From assembly GCA_009392195.1 (NCBI GenBank), contig VFGY01000063.1, positions 1 to 59,800 on the forward strand: a stretch of 59,800 nt of DNA, written 5' to 3'. Position numbers and translations under genes: made by a program. The stretch comes from SAR202 cluster bacterium (GTDB lineage Bacteria > Chloroflexota > Dehalococcoidia > Lucifugimonadales > OSU-TB39). Position 1 is the first letter of the stretch, and each line of letters begins with the position of its first letter. The notes beneath the pieces are model-generated. The model saw only the letters and a list, made by a program, of their open reading frames with translations, searched no databases and was not told the DNA's origin. This document shows positions 8,410-17,051 of this stretch, one piece after another.

Positions 8410-8793
8410 ATGAATGATGCAGACTATAGGAAAAAATTAACTCCTGAGCAATATCAAGTAACCAGATTAAAAGCGACTGAAAGACCATTTACGGGTAAAT
8501 ACTATGATACGAAAGACCCTGGTGTTTATGTGTGTATATGTTGTGAACAGAATTTGTTTTCTTCTGAAACGAAGTACGACTCCGGTTGTGGATGGCCGAG
8601 TTTTTGGCAACCTATTGATTCTGATGGAGTTGCAGAAGAAGAAGATTTATCTCATGGTATGCGTAGGATAGAAGTTACCTGTAGTAATTGCGGTGCACAT
8701 CTGGGTCACGTATTTCCAGATGGACCACACCCCACCGGCTTAAGGTATTGCATAAATTCTGCTTCCTTAAATTTGACTGTGCATGAGGGATGA
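8410..8793 (+). CDS. msrB: Peptide-methionine (R)-S-oxide reductase
   Basis: Reduces methionine-R-sulfoxide in proteins or as free amino acid; electrons normally come from thioredoxin. 127 residues, a complete MsrB domain. The structural zinc site is C42/C45 and C91/C94, the resolving or ligand region reads GCGWPSF, and the catalytic Cys is C114 in [14 protein letters not shown] precedes the ATG at 8410. No MsrA fusion and no signal peptide, so cytosolic repair is expected. Confidence 0.97.
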   Translation: MNDADYRKKLTPEQYQVTRLKATERPFTGKYYDTKDPGVYVCICCEQNLFSSETKYDSGCGWPSFWQPIDSDGVAEEEDLSHGMRRIEVTCSNCGAHLGHVFPDGPHPTGLRYCINSASLNLTVHEG

Positions 8794-8817
8794 ACATATT
8801 TTTATTTGGTCTAGGGA

Positions 8818-9675
8818 TCAGTAATTTATCAGGGTTGTCTCATTAGCCCATTCGATTCGTCCTTTGTAATTTATTTGGACTTCTTCGATGACCTCATTTT
8901 TTGATGTATCGAGATAATGTGCTTGGTGCGTAAGAATCAGCATCTTAACACCGGCTTCTTTTGCTATTTGTCCTGCAGCTAGCGCACTTGATTCAGATAA
9001 TTCTGTTGAATTACCAGCCATTTCTTTTTCTAATCTTATACATTCCATTACTAGCACATCGCATCCTTTAGACAAATCGACTAAAGATTGGCATGGACGA
9101 GTATCTCCAGAGAAAACTATGCTACCTTTTTCTGTATTGACTCTATAGGCTAATGAATCTAAATAAGGTTGTACGTGCTCAACCCTTGAGCACTCTATTG
9201 TCCAATCTGGTCCGGTTATTAGTTCTTTTGGCTGAATATCTTTAGCGTGAACTTTTGGTATTTTCCTAGGTAGATTACCTCCACGGTTTTGGTATGCCCA
9301 TAAACTTAGCGGGTGATTTGTTCTTGCAACAAAATCGTGCCAATATGCCCCTTCTTTTTCCCCGATAAGTTTTTCAGTTAATAGCTGTGTAGGTGGAGGA
9401 CCATATACCTTTAAATTAGGTTCATTCCCGATGGACATATCGAATCGGCTCAACAAGAAACAGGCGTAATCAGCATCATGGTCAGAATGATGATGAGTGA
9501 AAAAAAGATGAGATACGTCCAATGGACTTATTCCAGACTTAATTAATTTATATGTTGCAGCAGGTCCACAATCAAACATAAACCATTCATCGTCCATTTT
9601 TAAAGCGTAAGCTGAACCCCAACGTATTTCGCTGGGAGTTGGAGTACCTGAGCACAAGATTTGCAAAGAAATCAC
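8818..9675 (-). CDS. Metallo-beta-lactamase-fold hydrolase, RNase Z/arylsulfatase-like branch
   Basis: 285 residues. The zinc motif is H61-x-H63-x-D65-H66 (THHHSDHDAD). The bridging-Asp strand reads IVFSGDTRPC and a late His follows (LILTHQAHY). This branch includes RNase Z-like and AtsA-like phosphodiesterases and lactonases; the short length and loops do not settle the substrate. It is the last gene of the minus-strand run that starts with the RraA-like gene at 13874, 56 bases after the amidase, which favours a catabolic hydrolase over tRNA processing. Confidence 0.87.
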   Translation of the reverse strand: MISLQILCSGTPTPSEIRWGSAYALKMDDEWFMFDCGPAATYKLIKSGISPLDVSHLFFTHHHSDHDADYACFLLSRFDMSIGNEPNLKVYGPPPTQLLTEKLIGEKEGAYWHDFVARTNHPLSLWAYQNRGGNLPRKIPKVHAKDIQPKELITGPDWTIECSRVEHVQPYLDSLAYRVNTEKGSIVFSGDTRPCQSLVDLSKGCDVLVMECIRLEKEMAGNSTELSESSALAAGQIAKEAGVKMLILTHQAHYLDTSKNEVIEEVQINYKGRIEWANETTLINY

Positions 9676-9731
9676 ATGTGGTTCCTTTCACATATTTTGA
9701 ATATAGATTTACGAGTATTGTGAATCAATGG

Positions 9732-11156
9732 TTATTTCAGTTGGGTTACTTCGGGCCTTGTTTTCCAGAATTCTGTTACTTGTTCAAAAGCATGTGCTAA
9801 TTGTAAGACGCCAAAATCATCCCTATATTTGCCTACTATTTGCATTCCTATTGGTAGGCCAGATGGAGTAAATCCAGCTGGTACCGATATTGATGGTGAG
9901 CCAGTCAACGTTATGTAGTAGCACGATTTCATCCAATCAATGAAGGTCTCCATTTTTTCATTTTGGATTTCAGTTATATATTTTGTTGCAATATCAAATG
10001 GAGGTACTTGTGAAACTGGGCAGATAAAATAATCATACTCTTTAAAAAAAGAGTGCATTCTTTGAAACAAAGCCATTCTTTCTGCTTCCGCCCATCCAAC
10101 GTCAGGTCCAGATAAAGTAACTCCTTGTTCTATATCCCATGCAAGAGTTTCCTTTAGATCTTTTCTATGGTTTTTTAATAATTCACCTTGTCCTATTTCT
10201 CTTGCCCAGCCTCTCCATATTTTGAATGCTTTATCAGCATTTGTGAAATCAGGTTCATCCTCAATTACAGTACAACCTAAATTCTCCAAAGTTTTTCTTT
10301 GTTCATTTAGTACTGAATTCACTATGGGATCTACAGGTAATCCTCCAAGATTATTGCTCCATGCTATTTTTGTTCCTTTGAAATCTTTTTGAAGTGACTG
10401 TGAAAATAAAGTTCCAGATTCTGAAATCGAGTTTGGTACTCTTGGGTCTGGACCAGATATCACGCTCAAAAGTAAAGCAGTATCTTGGACGGTTCGAGCC
10501 ATCGGTCCATGAACAGATATTGGATCCCAACCCATCTCACTTGGCCATACTGGAACTCTTCCGGGTGATGGCCTAAAGCCTACTACGTTACAAAAATTTG
10601 CTGGGTTTCTTAGGGAACCGCCTGTATCACTTCCATCTGATATATGTTGCATTCCACATGCAAGCGCCACTGCAGCGCCACCGCTACTGCCACCACATGT
10701 TTTAGTAGTATCATATGGGTTTAGGGTTGCACCAAAAACTTCATTATATGTTTGGGAACCAGCACCGAATTCAGGAGTGTTATTTTTACCTATAGTTATT
10801 ATGCCAGCTGCTTGCATCCTTTCGATGATTAAAGAATTTTCATTTGGAACGAAGTCACTGAATAATGGAGATGCAAACGTTGTTTTTATCCCTTTGGTAA
10901 GGAAAAGGTCTTTATGGGTTACTGGTAAGCCGTGCAATGGTCCTATAGGTTTTCCTGAAACGAGTAAGTTATCTGCTGCTTCAGCATCTTTGAGACCTTT
11001 TTCCTGCAGTAATGTAACAATAGCATTTACTTTAGGATTTACTTTTTCAATTTGCTTTAATTGTATTTCCATTAATTCGCGACAGGATAATTGTTTACTT
11101 TTTATAAGTTCTACTATCCTTACTGCTGGTAAAAAACATATTTCTGTATCTGTCAT
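9732..11156 (-). CDS. Amidase-signature family amidase
   Basis: Hydrolyses an amide or ester with a Ser-cisSer-Lys triad. 474 residues, full length. Lys82 lies in THKDLF, the cis-Ser in GGSSGG (157/158), and the nucleophile Ser181 in DTGGSLRNPA. A GatA role is unlikely because no gatB or gatC is near. It stands in a catabolic cluster after an LmbE-like protein and a microprotein and before the metallo-beta-lactamase-fold gene, suggesting it releases ammonia or an amine from a carbon substrate (inference). Confidence 0.93.
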   Translation of the reverse strand: MTDTEICFLPAVRIVELIKSKQLSCRELMEIQLKQIEKVNPKVNAIVTLLQEKGLKDAEAADNLLVSGKPIGPLHGLPVTHKDLFLTKGIKTTFASPLFSDFVPNENSLIIERMQAAGIITIGKNNTPEFGAGSQTYNEVFGATLNPYDTTKTCGGSSGGAAVALACGMQHISDGSDTGGSLRNPANFCNVVGFRPSPGRVPVWPSEMGWDPISVHGPMARTVQDTALLLSVISGPDPRVPNSISESGTLFSQSLQKDFKGTKIAWSNNLGGLPVDPIVNSVLNEQRKTLENLGCTVIEDEPDFTNADKAFKIWRGWAREIGQGELLKNHRKDLKETLAWDIEQGVTLSGPDVGWAEAERMALFQRMHSFFKEYDYFICPVSQVPPFDIATKYITEIQNEKMETFIDWMKSCYYITLTGSPSISVPAGFTPSGLPIGMQIVGKYRDDFGVLQLAHAFEQVTEFWKTRPEVTQLK

Positions 11157-11187
11157 ACTAAATCCTTACTTTTAAAATCAATGATAA

Positions 11188-11262
11188 CTACCAATAGGAT
11201 ATCCAAAATGCAACAATAGCAATTCCTACTCCTATCCAGACTATAACCAACGCTTTTTTCAT
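11188..11262 (-). CDS. 24-residue single-helix membrane microprotein
   Basis: Starts ATG 11262, ten bases after the stop of the LmbE-like gene, with an AGTGGA site just upstream. Begins MKKALVIVWIG and is one hydrophobic helix ending in WISYW. Location inside a co-directional gene run and the ribosome site support a real product; no family is known to me. Confidence 0.55.
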   Translation of the reverse strand: MKKALVIVWIGVGIAIVAFWISYW

Positions 11263-11272
11263 TTTCCACTTC

Positions 11273-12124
11273 TCATGTTTTAGGTTGTCCGGCAATGTTG
11301 TTTATTTGATCCTTACGACTTTCTGTTCCTTTTTTAAGAGTGTAATCGGATAATTGAATATGAGGAACAGTTTGAAATTTTTCCTGAACGAACCCTTCGG
11401 CGTAGGGTACGCCTGCTGTGACGCCATCAGATCCTAATTTTAGTCCAACTCTTCTTCTAGCGTATTGTTCATCATGACCTTGAGATTTATACATGGCTTC
11501 AGCAGTGACCCTATTTTCGAAAAATTCAGAAACATCTACTGCAAAATCCCATTGAGTGTGGTCGAAATAAACACCAGGAAAGAAAGTTGCTGGTACTGTG
11601 TAGGGGGCAATCTTTTGCCCATATCTTGGTAATTGGGCTAGTAGTTTAGCTTCCATCACAGCGACAGCAGTTTCTGTGTGGTCATTGTTAGTTGAGGGAA
11701 CCAAGCCGTGAGGACCACTTATATAAGGGCTTTGTGTCAAAATAATATGAGGCCTGGTTTTGAGGATTAATTCCCTTATAACCTCTATTGATTGCGGTTG
11801 CCTTTCAACTACAAATGGTTTATCTGTAAATTCTAGAATTTCTACCTCACTTACCCCAAATTGTGCTGCGACGTCTTTAAGTTCTGCTGCTTTTTCAGCA
11901 GCATAGCTTTCTGGTGTTTGCTCGACGATCGATTTATCTTGTTGTGCGATAGGTTTTTGTAGTTCGTCAGCTAGTTTTTCATTATGCGTCATTCTACCAG
12001 AAGTCATAGATACCCACGTTATCGAATCACCCATTTTCGCATGTATACCACATGTTCCTGCAACGTGAGTAAAATCATGTGGATGTGCCATAACAACCAG
12101 AAATCGAAGATTTTCATTTGCCAT
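11273..12124 (-). CDS. LmbE/PIG-L-like protein with altered HPDDE motif
   Basis: 283 residues with the fold of zinc-dependent N-deacetylases (MshB, PIG-L). The canonical AHPDDE is here A-H14-P-H16-D17-F: the zinc ligands His and second Asp are kept, but the first, catalytic Asp is His and the Glu is Phe. The third ligand is probably H149 in NNDHTET. A paralogue with roughly 70 percent identity by eye lies at 55604-56440 and has the same change. Both keep the TSGRMTHNE stretch and RYGQ. It is third in the run RraA, dehydrogenase, LmbE-like; the product is probably not an N-acetylglucosamine deacetylase. Confidence 0.85.
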   Translation of the reverse strand: MANENLRFLVVMAHPHDFTHVAGTCGIHAKMGDSITWVSMTSGRMTHNEKLADELQKPIAQQDKSIVEQTPESYAAEKAAELKDVAAQFGVSEVEILEFTDKPFVVERQPQSIEVIRELILKTRPHIILTQSPYISGPHGLVPSTNNDHTETAVAVMEAKLLAQLPRYGQKIAPYTVPATFFPGVYFDHTQWDFAVDVSEFFENRVTAEAMYKSQGHDEQYARRRVGLKLGSDGVTAGVPYAEGFVQEKFQTVPHIQLSDYTLKKGTESRKDQINNIAGQPKT

Positions 12125-12148
12125 ATATAAATTCCTTAATTTAGATTT

Positions 12149-13144
12149 TTACCAATTCCAAGTGTTCTTTACCTCTTTATTGACTATAGAACCTTCAGGC
12201 CATTGACCGTTATGTAAGTCTATTATAGATTGAGCCGCTTCGTTGCCCATATCAATTTGTGATTGGATGTCGTTACCAGCCATGTGAGGTGAAACTATAA
12301 CGTTGTCTAATTTCAATAAAGGGTTTTGATGGCTTGTTGGTTCTTCTTCAAATACATCCAACCCTGCCCCAGCTATGATATTGTTTTGTAGAATATCAAT
12401 TATGTCTTTTTCAACTATTAACCCGCCTCTTGCTGTGTTCACAAGATATGCGGATTTTTTCATTAACGATAATTTCTCTTTATTGAACATTCCTTTTGTT
12501 TCTTCATTTAGAGGGCTATGTATACTTACAAAATCTGAATTTGAAAGTAGATTATCAAGCTCCACTAGCTTTATGTTATTTTCCTTTACAAATTGCATGT
12601 CAGGATAAGGTTCTGAGGCAATAATATTCATTTCCATACCTCGTGCCCTTGTGGCTAAACTTTTTCCGATTCGTCCTAGCCCTACTATTCCTAAAGTTTG
12701 CCCTCGAATCGGTTTATTGTTATCCCCGTTCCATTCTCCGTTCCTTAATAAGGTATCTTTTTTGACTATACTTTTTGCTAAAGACATCATTAATGTGATT
12801 GCGTGTTCTGCTACAGATTGGTGATTACCGTTTGGAGTTATCGTCACTGCCACACTGTTTCGAGTTGCACTTTCCATATCTATTTTGTCAAATCCAACGC
12901 CAAGTCTGGCAATCACTTTCAACTTAGGTAAATTATCTAGTACCTTACATGTGTAGTATTCACCGTAAGCTATAACTGCGTCAGAGTCGTTCAATTTTTT
13001 AATTACGTCATCGTCTCCGGTTAGCCCTTGGGAAAATGCATCATTTGAAGTCAAGCTAACCTCAAATCCATTTTGTTTGAGTAAGTCTATACACGGAGCA
13101 TTTTTGTCGAATTTACTGTTACTGGCTATTGTTACTTTTGGCAT
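12149..13144 (-). CDS. D-2-hydroxyacid dehydrogenase, SerA-like
   Basis: 331 residues of the D-isomer 2-hydroxyacid dehydrogenase family. NAD motif GLGRIGKS, catalytic Arg in VNTARGG, Glu in LDVFEEEP, His in VSPHMAGND. It lacks the ACT domain of many phosphoglycerate dehydrogenases, so a catabolic hydroxyacid is more likely than serine synthesis. It lies 22 bases after the RraA-like gene and 24 before the LmbE-like gene; the three read as one operon in which an aldolase product could be reduced or oxidised here. Confidence 0.92.
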   Translation of the reverse strand: MPKVTIASNSKFDKNAPCIDLLKQNGFEVSLTSNDAFSQGLTGDDDVIKKLNDSDAVIAYGEYYTCKVLDNLPKLKVIARLGVGFDKIDMESATRNSVAVTITPNGNHQSVAEHAITLMMSLAKSIVKKDTLLRNGEWNGDNNKPIRGQTLGIVGLGRIGKSLATRARGMEMNIIASEPYPDMQFVKENNIKLVELDNLLSNSDFVSIHSPLNEETKGMFNKEKLSLMKKSAYLVNTARGGLIVEKDIIDILQNNIIAGAGLDVFEEEPTSHQNPLLKLDNVIVSPHMAGNDIQSQIDMGNEAAQSIIDLHNGQWPEGSIVNKEVKNTWNW

Positions 13145-13166
13145 TTGTTCTCCATATTATTTTGTT

Positions 13167-13874
13167 TTAATGTATTATTTTGTAATAATCATTTAGGTTG
13201 AAATTTGGCTTTTTTACTTTATTTTGGAATTCAGTTTCTCTTTGAGTAATACTTTCTGCATGTTTCAAAATTAATTCAGGACTTATATTGCCTGGTATAA
13301 GACTACATCCTTCTTCATCAGCTATAGCTATTTCTCCGGGTGTGACTTTTAATCCGGCTACTTCAATGACCTTGTTTACACTCGTAAGGCTGAATACCCC
13401 ATGTCCTGGGACTCTTCCTGTACCCCATATAGGCAATCCTGCCTCTTTTATCCCATTGAGATCTCTTACGGTTCCTTCTATTATCACTCCCGCAACATCC
13501 AATTTTTTCAAAACATTAGCCATATTGTCTCCAAAGGAAGCACCACGGCCAGGTTGTTTATCAACGTCTTTAATGAAGGCCATTATTGGTCCTTCTGTTT
13601 TATTCAAAAGTCCATAATATTCTTCCCATGGGTTTCGTACAGCAGCAGGATCCATGGGTGTAAGTTCCATTGTAACGGCATAACCAGCTACTGTTCCAAA
13701 TTCCGGAAGCATATATTGTAATGTTTGGTCTGTATAGCAGATTGGCTGACCACCTTTGTCAGATAGTTCAATACCTCCCTGTGTGCCACCCATTGCCTCA
13801 ACCACTGCATTAAATATTGTTGCTGAACTGAACCTACATAATTCATCTAGAACCGATCTTTGTACGTTTGACAT
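13167..13874 (-). CDS. RraA-family protein, 4-hydroxy-4-methyl-2-oxoglutarate aldolase-like
   Basis: 235 residues with the RraA core: GRGASFGDNMA, then VIIEGTVRDLNGI with the Arg-Asp pair used for metal and substrate binding, and GTGRVPGHG. Members with this pattern are divalent-metal aldolases splitting 4-hydroxy-2-oxo acids from aromatic meta-cleavage pathways; others bind RNase E. Because it leads a catabolic operon and no RNase E is visible, aldolase is the better guess. The divergent region to 14089 should hold its promoter. Confidence 0.85.
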   Translation of the reverse strand: MSNVQRSVLDELCRFSSATIFNAVVEAMGGTQGGIELSDKGGQPICYTDQTLQYMLPEFGTVAGYAVTMELTPMDPAAVRNPWEEYYGLLNKTEGPIMAFIKDVDKQPGRGASFGDNMANVLKKLDVAGVIIEGTVRDLNGIKEAGLPIWGTGRVPGHGVFSLTSVNKVIEVAGLKVTPGEIAIADEEGCSLIPGNISPELILKHAESITQRETEFQNKVKKPNFNLNDYYKIIH

Positions 13875-14088
13875 GTATGGCCCCTGAATCTTAGATTTTC
13901 AAATTTTAAATTTGTTATTCGGAGTATAGCAAAGTTTTGACGTAAACCAAGCTATATTTCGTATCTGTAACCTTACATAACATCGCTACATTTAAGCTAT
14001 TGTCATATTTCAAAGGGATGGGCAAAGCGATGGGTTTTAATTTGCCAATATTCGTTTGATTGATATAATCGCTCAAAAGAGGTTTCCT

Positions 14089-15042
14089 ATGAGTAATATG
14101 CGAATTAGAAATATGTTCTTCTTGGTAACTACTTTGGCTGTAATGTTCCTACTTGGGTGTGGTAGTAGTTCCGATTCTAAACAACCAAATCTAGAAGCTA
14201 CTGTTGAAGCCAGAGTTGACGAACAATTAATAAGTACTCCCGTTGAAGCTAGTGTGGATGAAGAATTTGCTATGGAACATTTTCAACAAGGATTTGATTT
14301 TAGTGCATCTGGTGATTACCAAAATGCAATTGCTAGTTACACTAAAGCTATCGAGATGAAAGCAGATTATTTTGACGCTTATATCAACAGGGCCAGCGCT
14401 TACGATGGATTAGGACAATATGAAAAAGCCATAGATGATTACACTAAAGCAATACAGTTGGATCCAGACTATTCTGACACTTATTTCAACAGGGGTAATA
14501 CTTACGGTCAATTAGGACAATATGACAAAGTCATAGGTGATTACACCAAAGGAATAGAGTTGAAGCCAGACAACGCTAACGCTTATCTTGGCAGGGGTTT
14601 TGCTTACGGTGCAATAGAACAATATGACAAAGTCATAGATGATTTCACTAAAGCAATAGAGTTGGCTCCAGACTATTCTGATGCTTATTACTATAGGGCA
14701 CCAGTTTATTTGATTTTAGGACAATACGAAAGTGTCATAGATGATTACACCAATGTTATAGAGTTGAATCCAGACTATTCTGATGCTTATTTCTATAGGG
14801 GTTCAGCTTACTTGCTTTTAGAACAATATGACAAAGTCATAGATGATTTCACTAAAGCAATAGAGTTGGACCCAGACTATGCTGATGCTTATCTAGGCAG
14901 GGGCTTTGCTTACTATTATTTGGACAACTACGAGAAAGCTTTAGAGAATTGTGAATACGCACTTGAGTTGATTCCCAAACACCCAGATGCAACTGCTTTT
15001 AGAAAACAATTATTAGAGGAGCACCCTGAACTAAAGTCTTAA
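14089..15042 (+). CDS. TPR-repeat lipoprotein
   Basis: 317 residues from ATG 14089, chosen over an earlier frame start because AAGAGG lies six bases upstream. Lipoprotein signal with FLLG-C24, a spacer of about 35 residues, then seven tandem TPR units of 34 residues (about 61-298) with the pattern YxxxIxDYTKAIELxPDYxDAY. The repeats are nearly identical even in DNA. Protein-protein scaffold on the outer face of the membrane; partner unknown. It has no obvious functional link with the genes behind it. Confidence 0.9.
   Translation: MSNMRIRNMFFLVTTLAVMFLLGCGSSSDSKQPNLEATVEARVDEQLISTPVEASVDEEFAMEHFQQGFDFSASGDYQNAIASYTKAIEMKADYFDAYINRASAYDGLGQYEKAIDDYTKAIQLDPDYSDTYFNRGNTYGQLGQYDKVIGDYTKGIELKPDNANAYLGRGFAYGAIEQYDKVIDDFTKAIELAPDYSDAYYYRAPVYLILGQYESVIDDYTNVIELNPDYSDAYFYRGSAYLLLEQYDKVIDDFTKAIELDPDYADAYLGRGFAYYYLDNYEKALENCEYALELIPKHPDATAFRKQLLEEHPELKS
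14270..14982 (+). repeat. Seven 102-bp tandem repeats encoding TPRs
   Basis: The coding DNA repeats with a 102-base period. For example, the stretch from CAATATGACAAAGTCATAGA to CAATAGAGTTG recurs near 14621 and 14824 almost unchanged. This implies recent expansion by unequal exchange, and copy number may vary between strains. Confidence 0.75.
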
Positions 15043-15116
15043 TCCTAATCTCCGGTCATCGTCATCTGTCATATCTGAATTTGTGTATAATGTTTTGCAA
15101 TAAATGGAGGAGAGAT

Positions 15117-15590
15117 ATGGATAAAGATATGAAAATAGTAGTTACTGTATTCACTACTATATTAACTATATCAATTGGTGTTTTTATTGCTTGGAAATGG
15201 ATGGATGCAGCGGAGGATGGGACTGCTGGTCTTGGAGTAGCAATACTTTATTTGATTTTTATCCTTCCCTGCTCGATATTCATTGGGATATTTGCAGGAT
15301 TGAATTTGGTGCCATTCCTGATTTCTAAAAAAGAACGAGAACGTATCCGTTCATCGTCATATAAAGTAAAAGAAAACCCTTTCGGTTCCAAAACTGCTCC
15401 CAATTTAATATGCCGTAAATGTAACAAAATGAATCCGGATTCATGGCAATGGCAATATTGCAGAAAATGTGGAACTTCTCTTAAGAATGCCCTGATATCA
15501 AGTAACCGTAGGCAAACCCCAGGAGTGTATGAACCAAATCCTCCAAGTGACAAAGAAACCACATCAGCATTAAAAGAATTCAAGGAATAA
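15117..15590 (+). CDS. Two-helix membrane protein with cytosolic zinc ribbon
   Basis: 157 residues from ATG 15117, preceded by GGAGGAG. Two membrane helices (about 8-26 and 42-66), then a zinc ribbon C-x2-C ... C-x2-C (LICRKCNKMNPDSWQWQYC, then RKCGTSL) and a disordered tail rich in Pro, Ser and Thr. A TATAAT box sits near 15086. Unknown function. It precedes two DUF805 genes with the same tail design, so the three may belong to one membrane system. Confidence 0.75.
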   Translation: MDKDMKIVVTVFTTILTISIGVFIAWKWMDAAEDGTAGLGVAILYLIFILPCSIFIGIFAGLNLVPFLISKKERERIRSSSYKVKENPFGSKTAPNLICRKCNKMNPDSWQWQYCRKCGTSLKNALISSNRRQTPGVYEPNPPSDKETTSALKEFKE

Positions 15591-15707
15591 GCACTCTATT
15601 CTCAAGTAAGTTGTCTGATAATCTGTCAATAGATTTTAGGGTCAGTATTTTGAAATTTATGTTTATCTATTTTGTGTCAAGCCTGTTTTCTATGTGTTTA
15701 AAATAGA

Positions 15708-15736
15708 TTGCTTGTTATCGTGCAACTGTTTAGAAT
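15708..15736 (+). promoter_or_regulatory. Promoter of the DUF805 pair
   Basis: TTGCTT at 15708-15713 and TAGAAT at 15731-15736 with a 17-base spacer, giving a leader of about 23 bases with ATGGAG before the ATG at 15766. Confidence 0.5.
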
Positions 15737-15765
15737 GTCCCTAAATAACAATTAATGGAGTAATC

Positions 15766-16299
15766 ATGGTTAGTTTTGCTGATGCTATACGCAACGCGTT
15801 TACAGGGTATGCTACATTTAGCGGCAGATCAACGAGAGCTGAGTATTGGTGGTTTTTTCTTTTTAATGTTATAGTCGGGTTGGCAGCAGGAATCATTGAC
15901 GGTGTTATTTTTGGTGCTGGTCAGCAGGTATTGCAAACTTTAATATGGCTAGCATTGCTTATTCCTAATATTGCTATAGCAGTGAGGCGGTCACATGATA
16001 TAGGTAAGTCTGGATGGTGGGTTTTATGGCAGTTTTTTGCTTGGTTATTGTTTGTAATTCCTGGTTTAATAATGTGGCTTTACTTGCGAACTAGACCAGG
16101 AGACATAGGGCCTAATCAATATGGGCCTGATCCAAGAGGCGATTCACAAGAATATACCGATAGCGGTGAAATATCAGAAGCTACTGAAAATATTCAATCA
16201 GACCAAGTATCTTGTCCTATATGTAATATTGAAAACAAGAGTGATTCAAAATTCTGTAAACAATGCGGAGCGTCTCTAGAAAATGCCGCATCTGGTTAA
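15766..16299 (+). CDS. DUF805 membrane protein with C-terminal zinc ribbon
   Basis: 177 residues. The first 120 are a DUF805 domain: opening AFTGYATFSGRSTRAEYWWF, four membrane helices, and the conserved RRSHDIGKSGWW loop. An acidic linker is followed by a zinc ribbon CPICNIENKSDSKFCKQCG. DUF805 proteins are inner-membrane proteins of unknown role. A diverged copy follows after 39 bases, so this is a tandem duplication. Confidence 0.9.
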   Translation: MVSFADAIRNAFTGYATFSGRSTRAEYWWFFLFNVIVGLAAGIIDGVIFGAGQQVLQTLIWLALLIPNIAIAVRRSHDIGKSGWWVLWQFFAWLLFVIPGLIMWLYLRTRPGDIGPNQYGPDPRGDSQEYTDSGEISEATENIQSDQVSCPICNIENKSDSKFCKQCGASLENAASG

Positions 16300-16338
16300 C
16301 CTTAGGTATCGTGGATATTTTTATAGATTTGGATAATA

Positions 16339-16998
16339 ATGGTTAGTTTTGGAGAGGCTATAAAACTAGGATTTAACGGATACGTTAAATTCAGTGGTAG
16401 ATCAACAAGAGCTGAGTATTGGTGGTGGTTTCTTTTTTATAATCTTGTTGGCATGGGTGCCAGTACCCTAGATAGAGCGGTGTTTCCAGTCTTTTCTTTA
16501 ATAATAGGTTTGGCATTTTTCCTGCCTAATTTAGCTGTTTCAGTCAGACGATTACATGACATAAACAGGACAGGTTGGTGGCTGTTTTTCTGGTTTTTAA
16601 TAATGTTAGGACCCACGATAATTATAATTGCTGGGTTCTTTACGGCGTTTGAGAGTATTTGGGAAGGAAATTGGGATGAGACAGGTTCGTGGGTGATGTT
16701 AATCTTGGGTGTGGCTTTAATCGCCATTACATCTTTATTGATATTTATTTGGTGGATAATTTGGTTTGTTAAACAAGGTGATGTCGGACATAACAAATAT
16801 GGATTGGACCCAAGAGGAGAATCAGTAGCAAGCGTACCGTATAACTCAGAAGCATCCTCTGTGTCTGAAACAATAGTAGATAAAGCATCTGATGATAGTA
16901 CTTTAGGTGAAATACATTGCCCTATATGTAACGTTGGAAACCGTTCTGGTTCAAAATTTTGTAAACAATGCGGAGCATCTTTAGACAACGTGAATTAG
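16339..16998 (+). CDS. DUF805 membrane protein with C-terminal zinc ribbon, second copy
   Basis: 219 residues, same architecture as its upstream neighbour: FNGYVKFSGRSTRAEYWWWF, RRLHDINRTGWW, about four to five helices with a longer extracytoplasmic insertion near 95-120, and a final zinc ribbon CPICNVGNRSGSKFCKQCG. The ribbons of the two copies are closer to each other than the membrane parts. Function unknown. Confidence 0.9.
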   Translation: MVSFGEAIKLGFNGYVKFSGRSTRAEYWWWFLFYNLVGMGASTLDRAVFPVFSLIIGLAFFLPNLAVSVRRLHDINRTGWWLFFWFLIMLGPTIIIIAGFFTAFESIWEGNWDETGSWVMLILGVALIAITSLLIFIWWIIWFVKQGDVGHNKYGLDPRGESVASVPYNSEASSVSETIVDKASDDSTLGEIHCPICNVGNRSGSKFCKQCGASLDNVN

Positions 16999-17051
16999 AA
17001 AGCTTTTTTATCTATAGTTATTCATATTGTATGCCGGGCTGAATTATAAAT

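Noticed and set aside
14270-14982. Regular 102-bp repeats as CRISPR or minisatellite
   Set aside because: The repeats are in frame and encode TPR units; there are no spacers.
16437-16988. 183-codon minus-strand open frame
   Set aside because: Antisense to the DUF805 gene; its apparent length follows from codon bias of the real gene.
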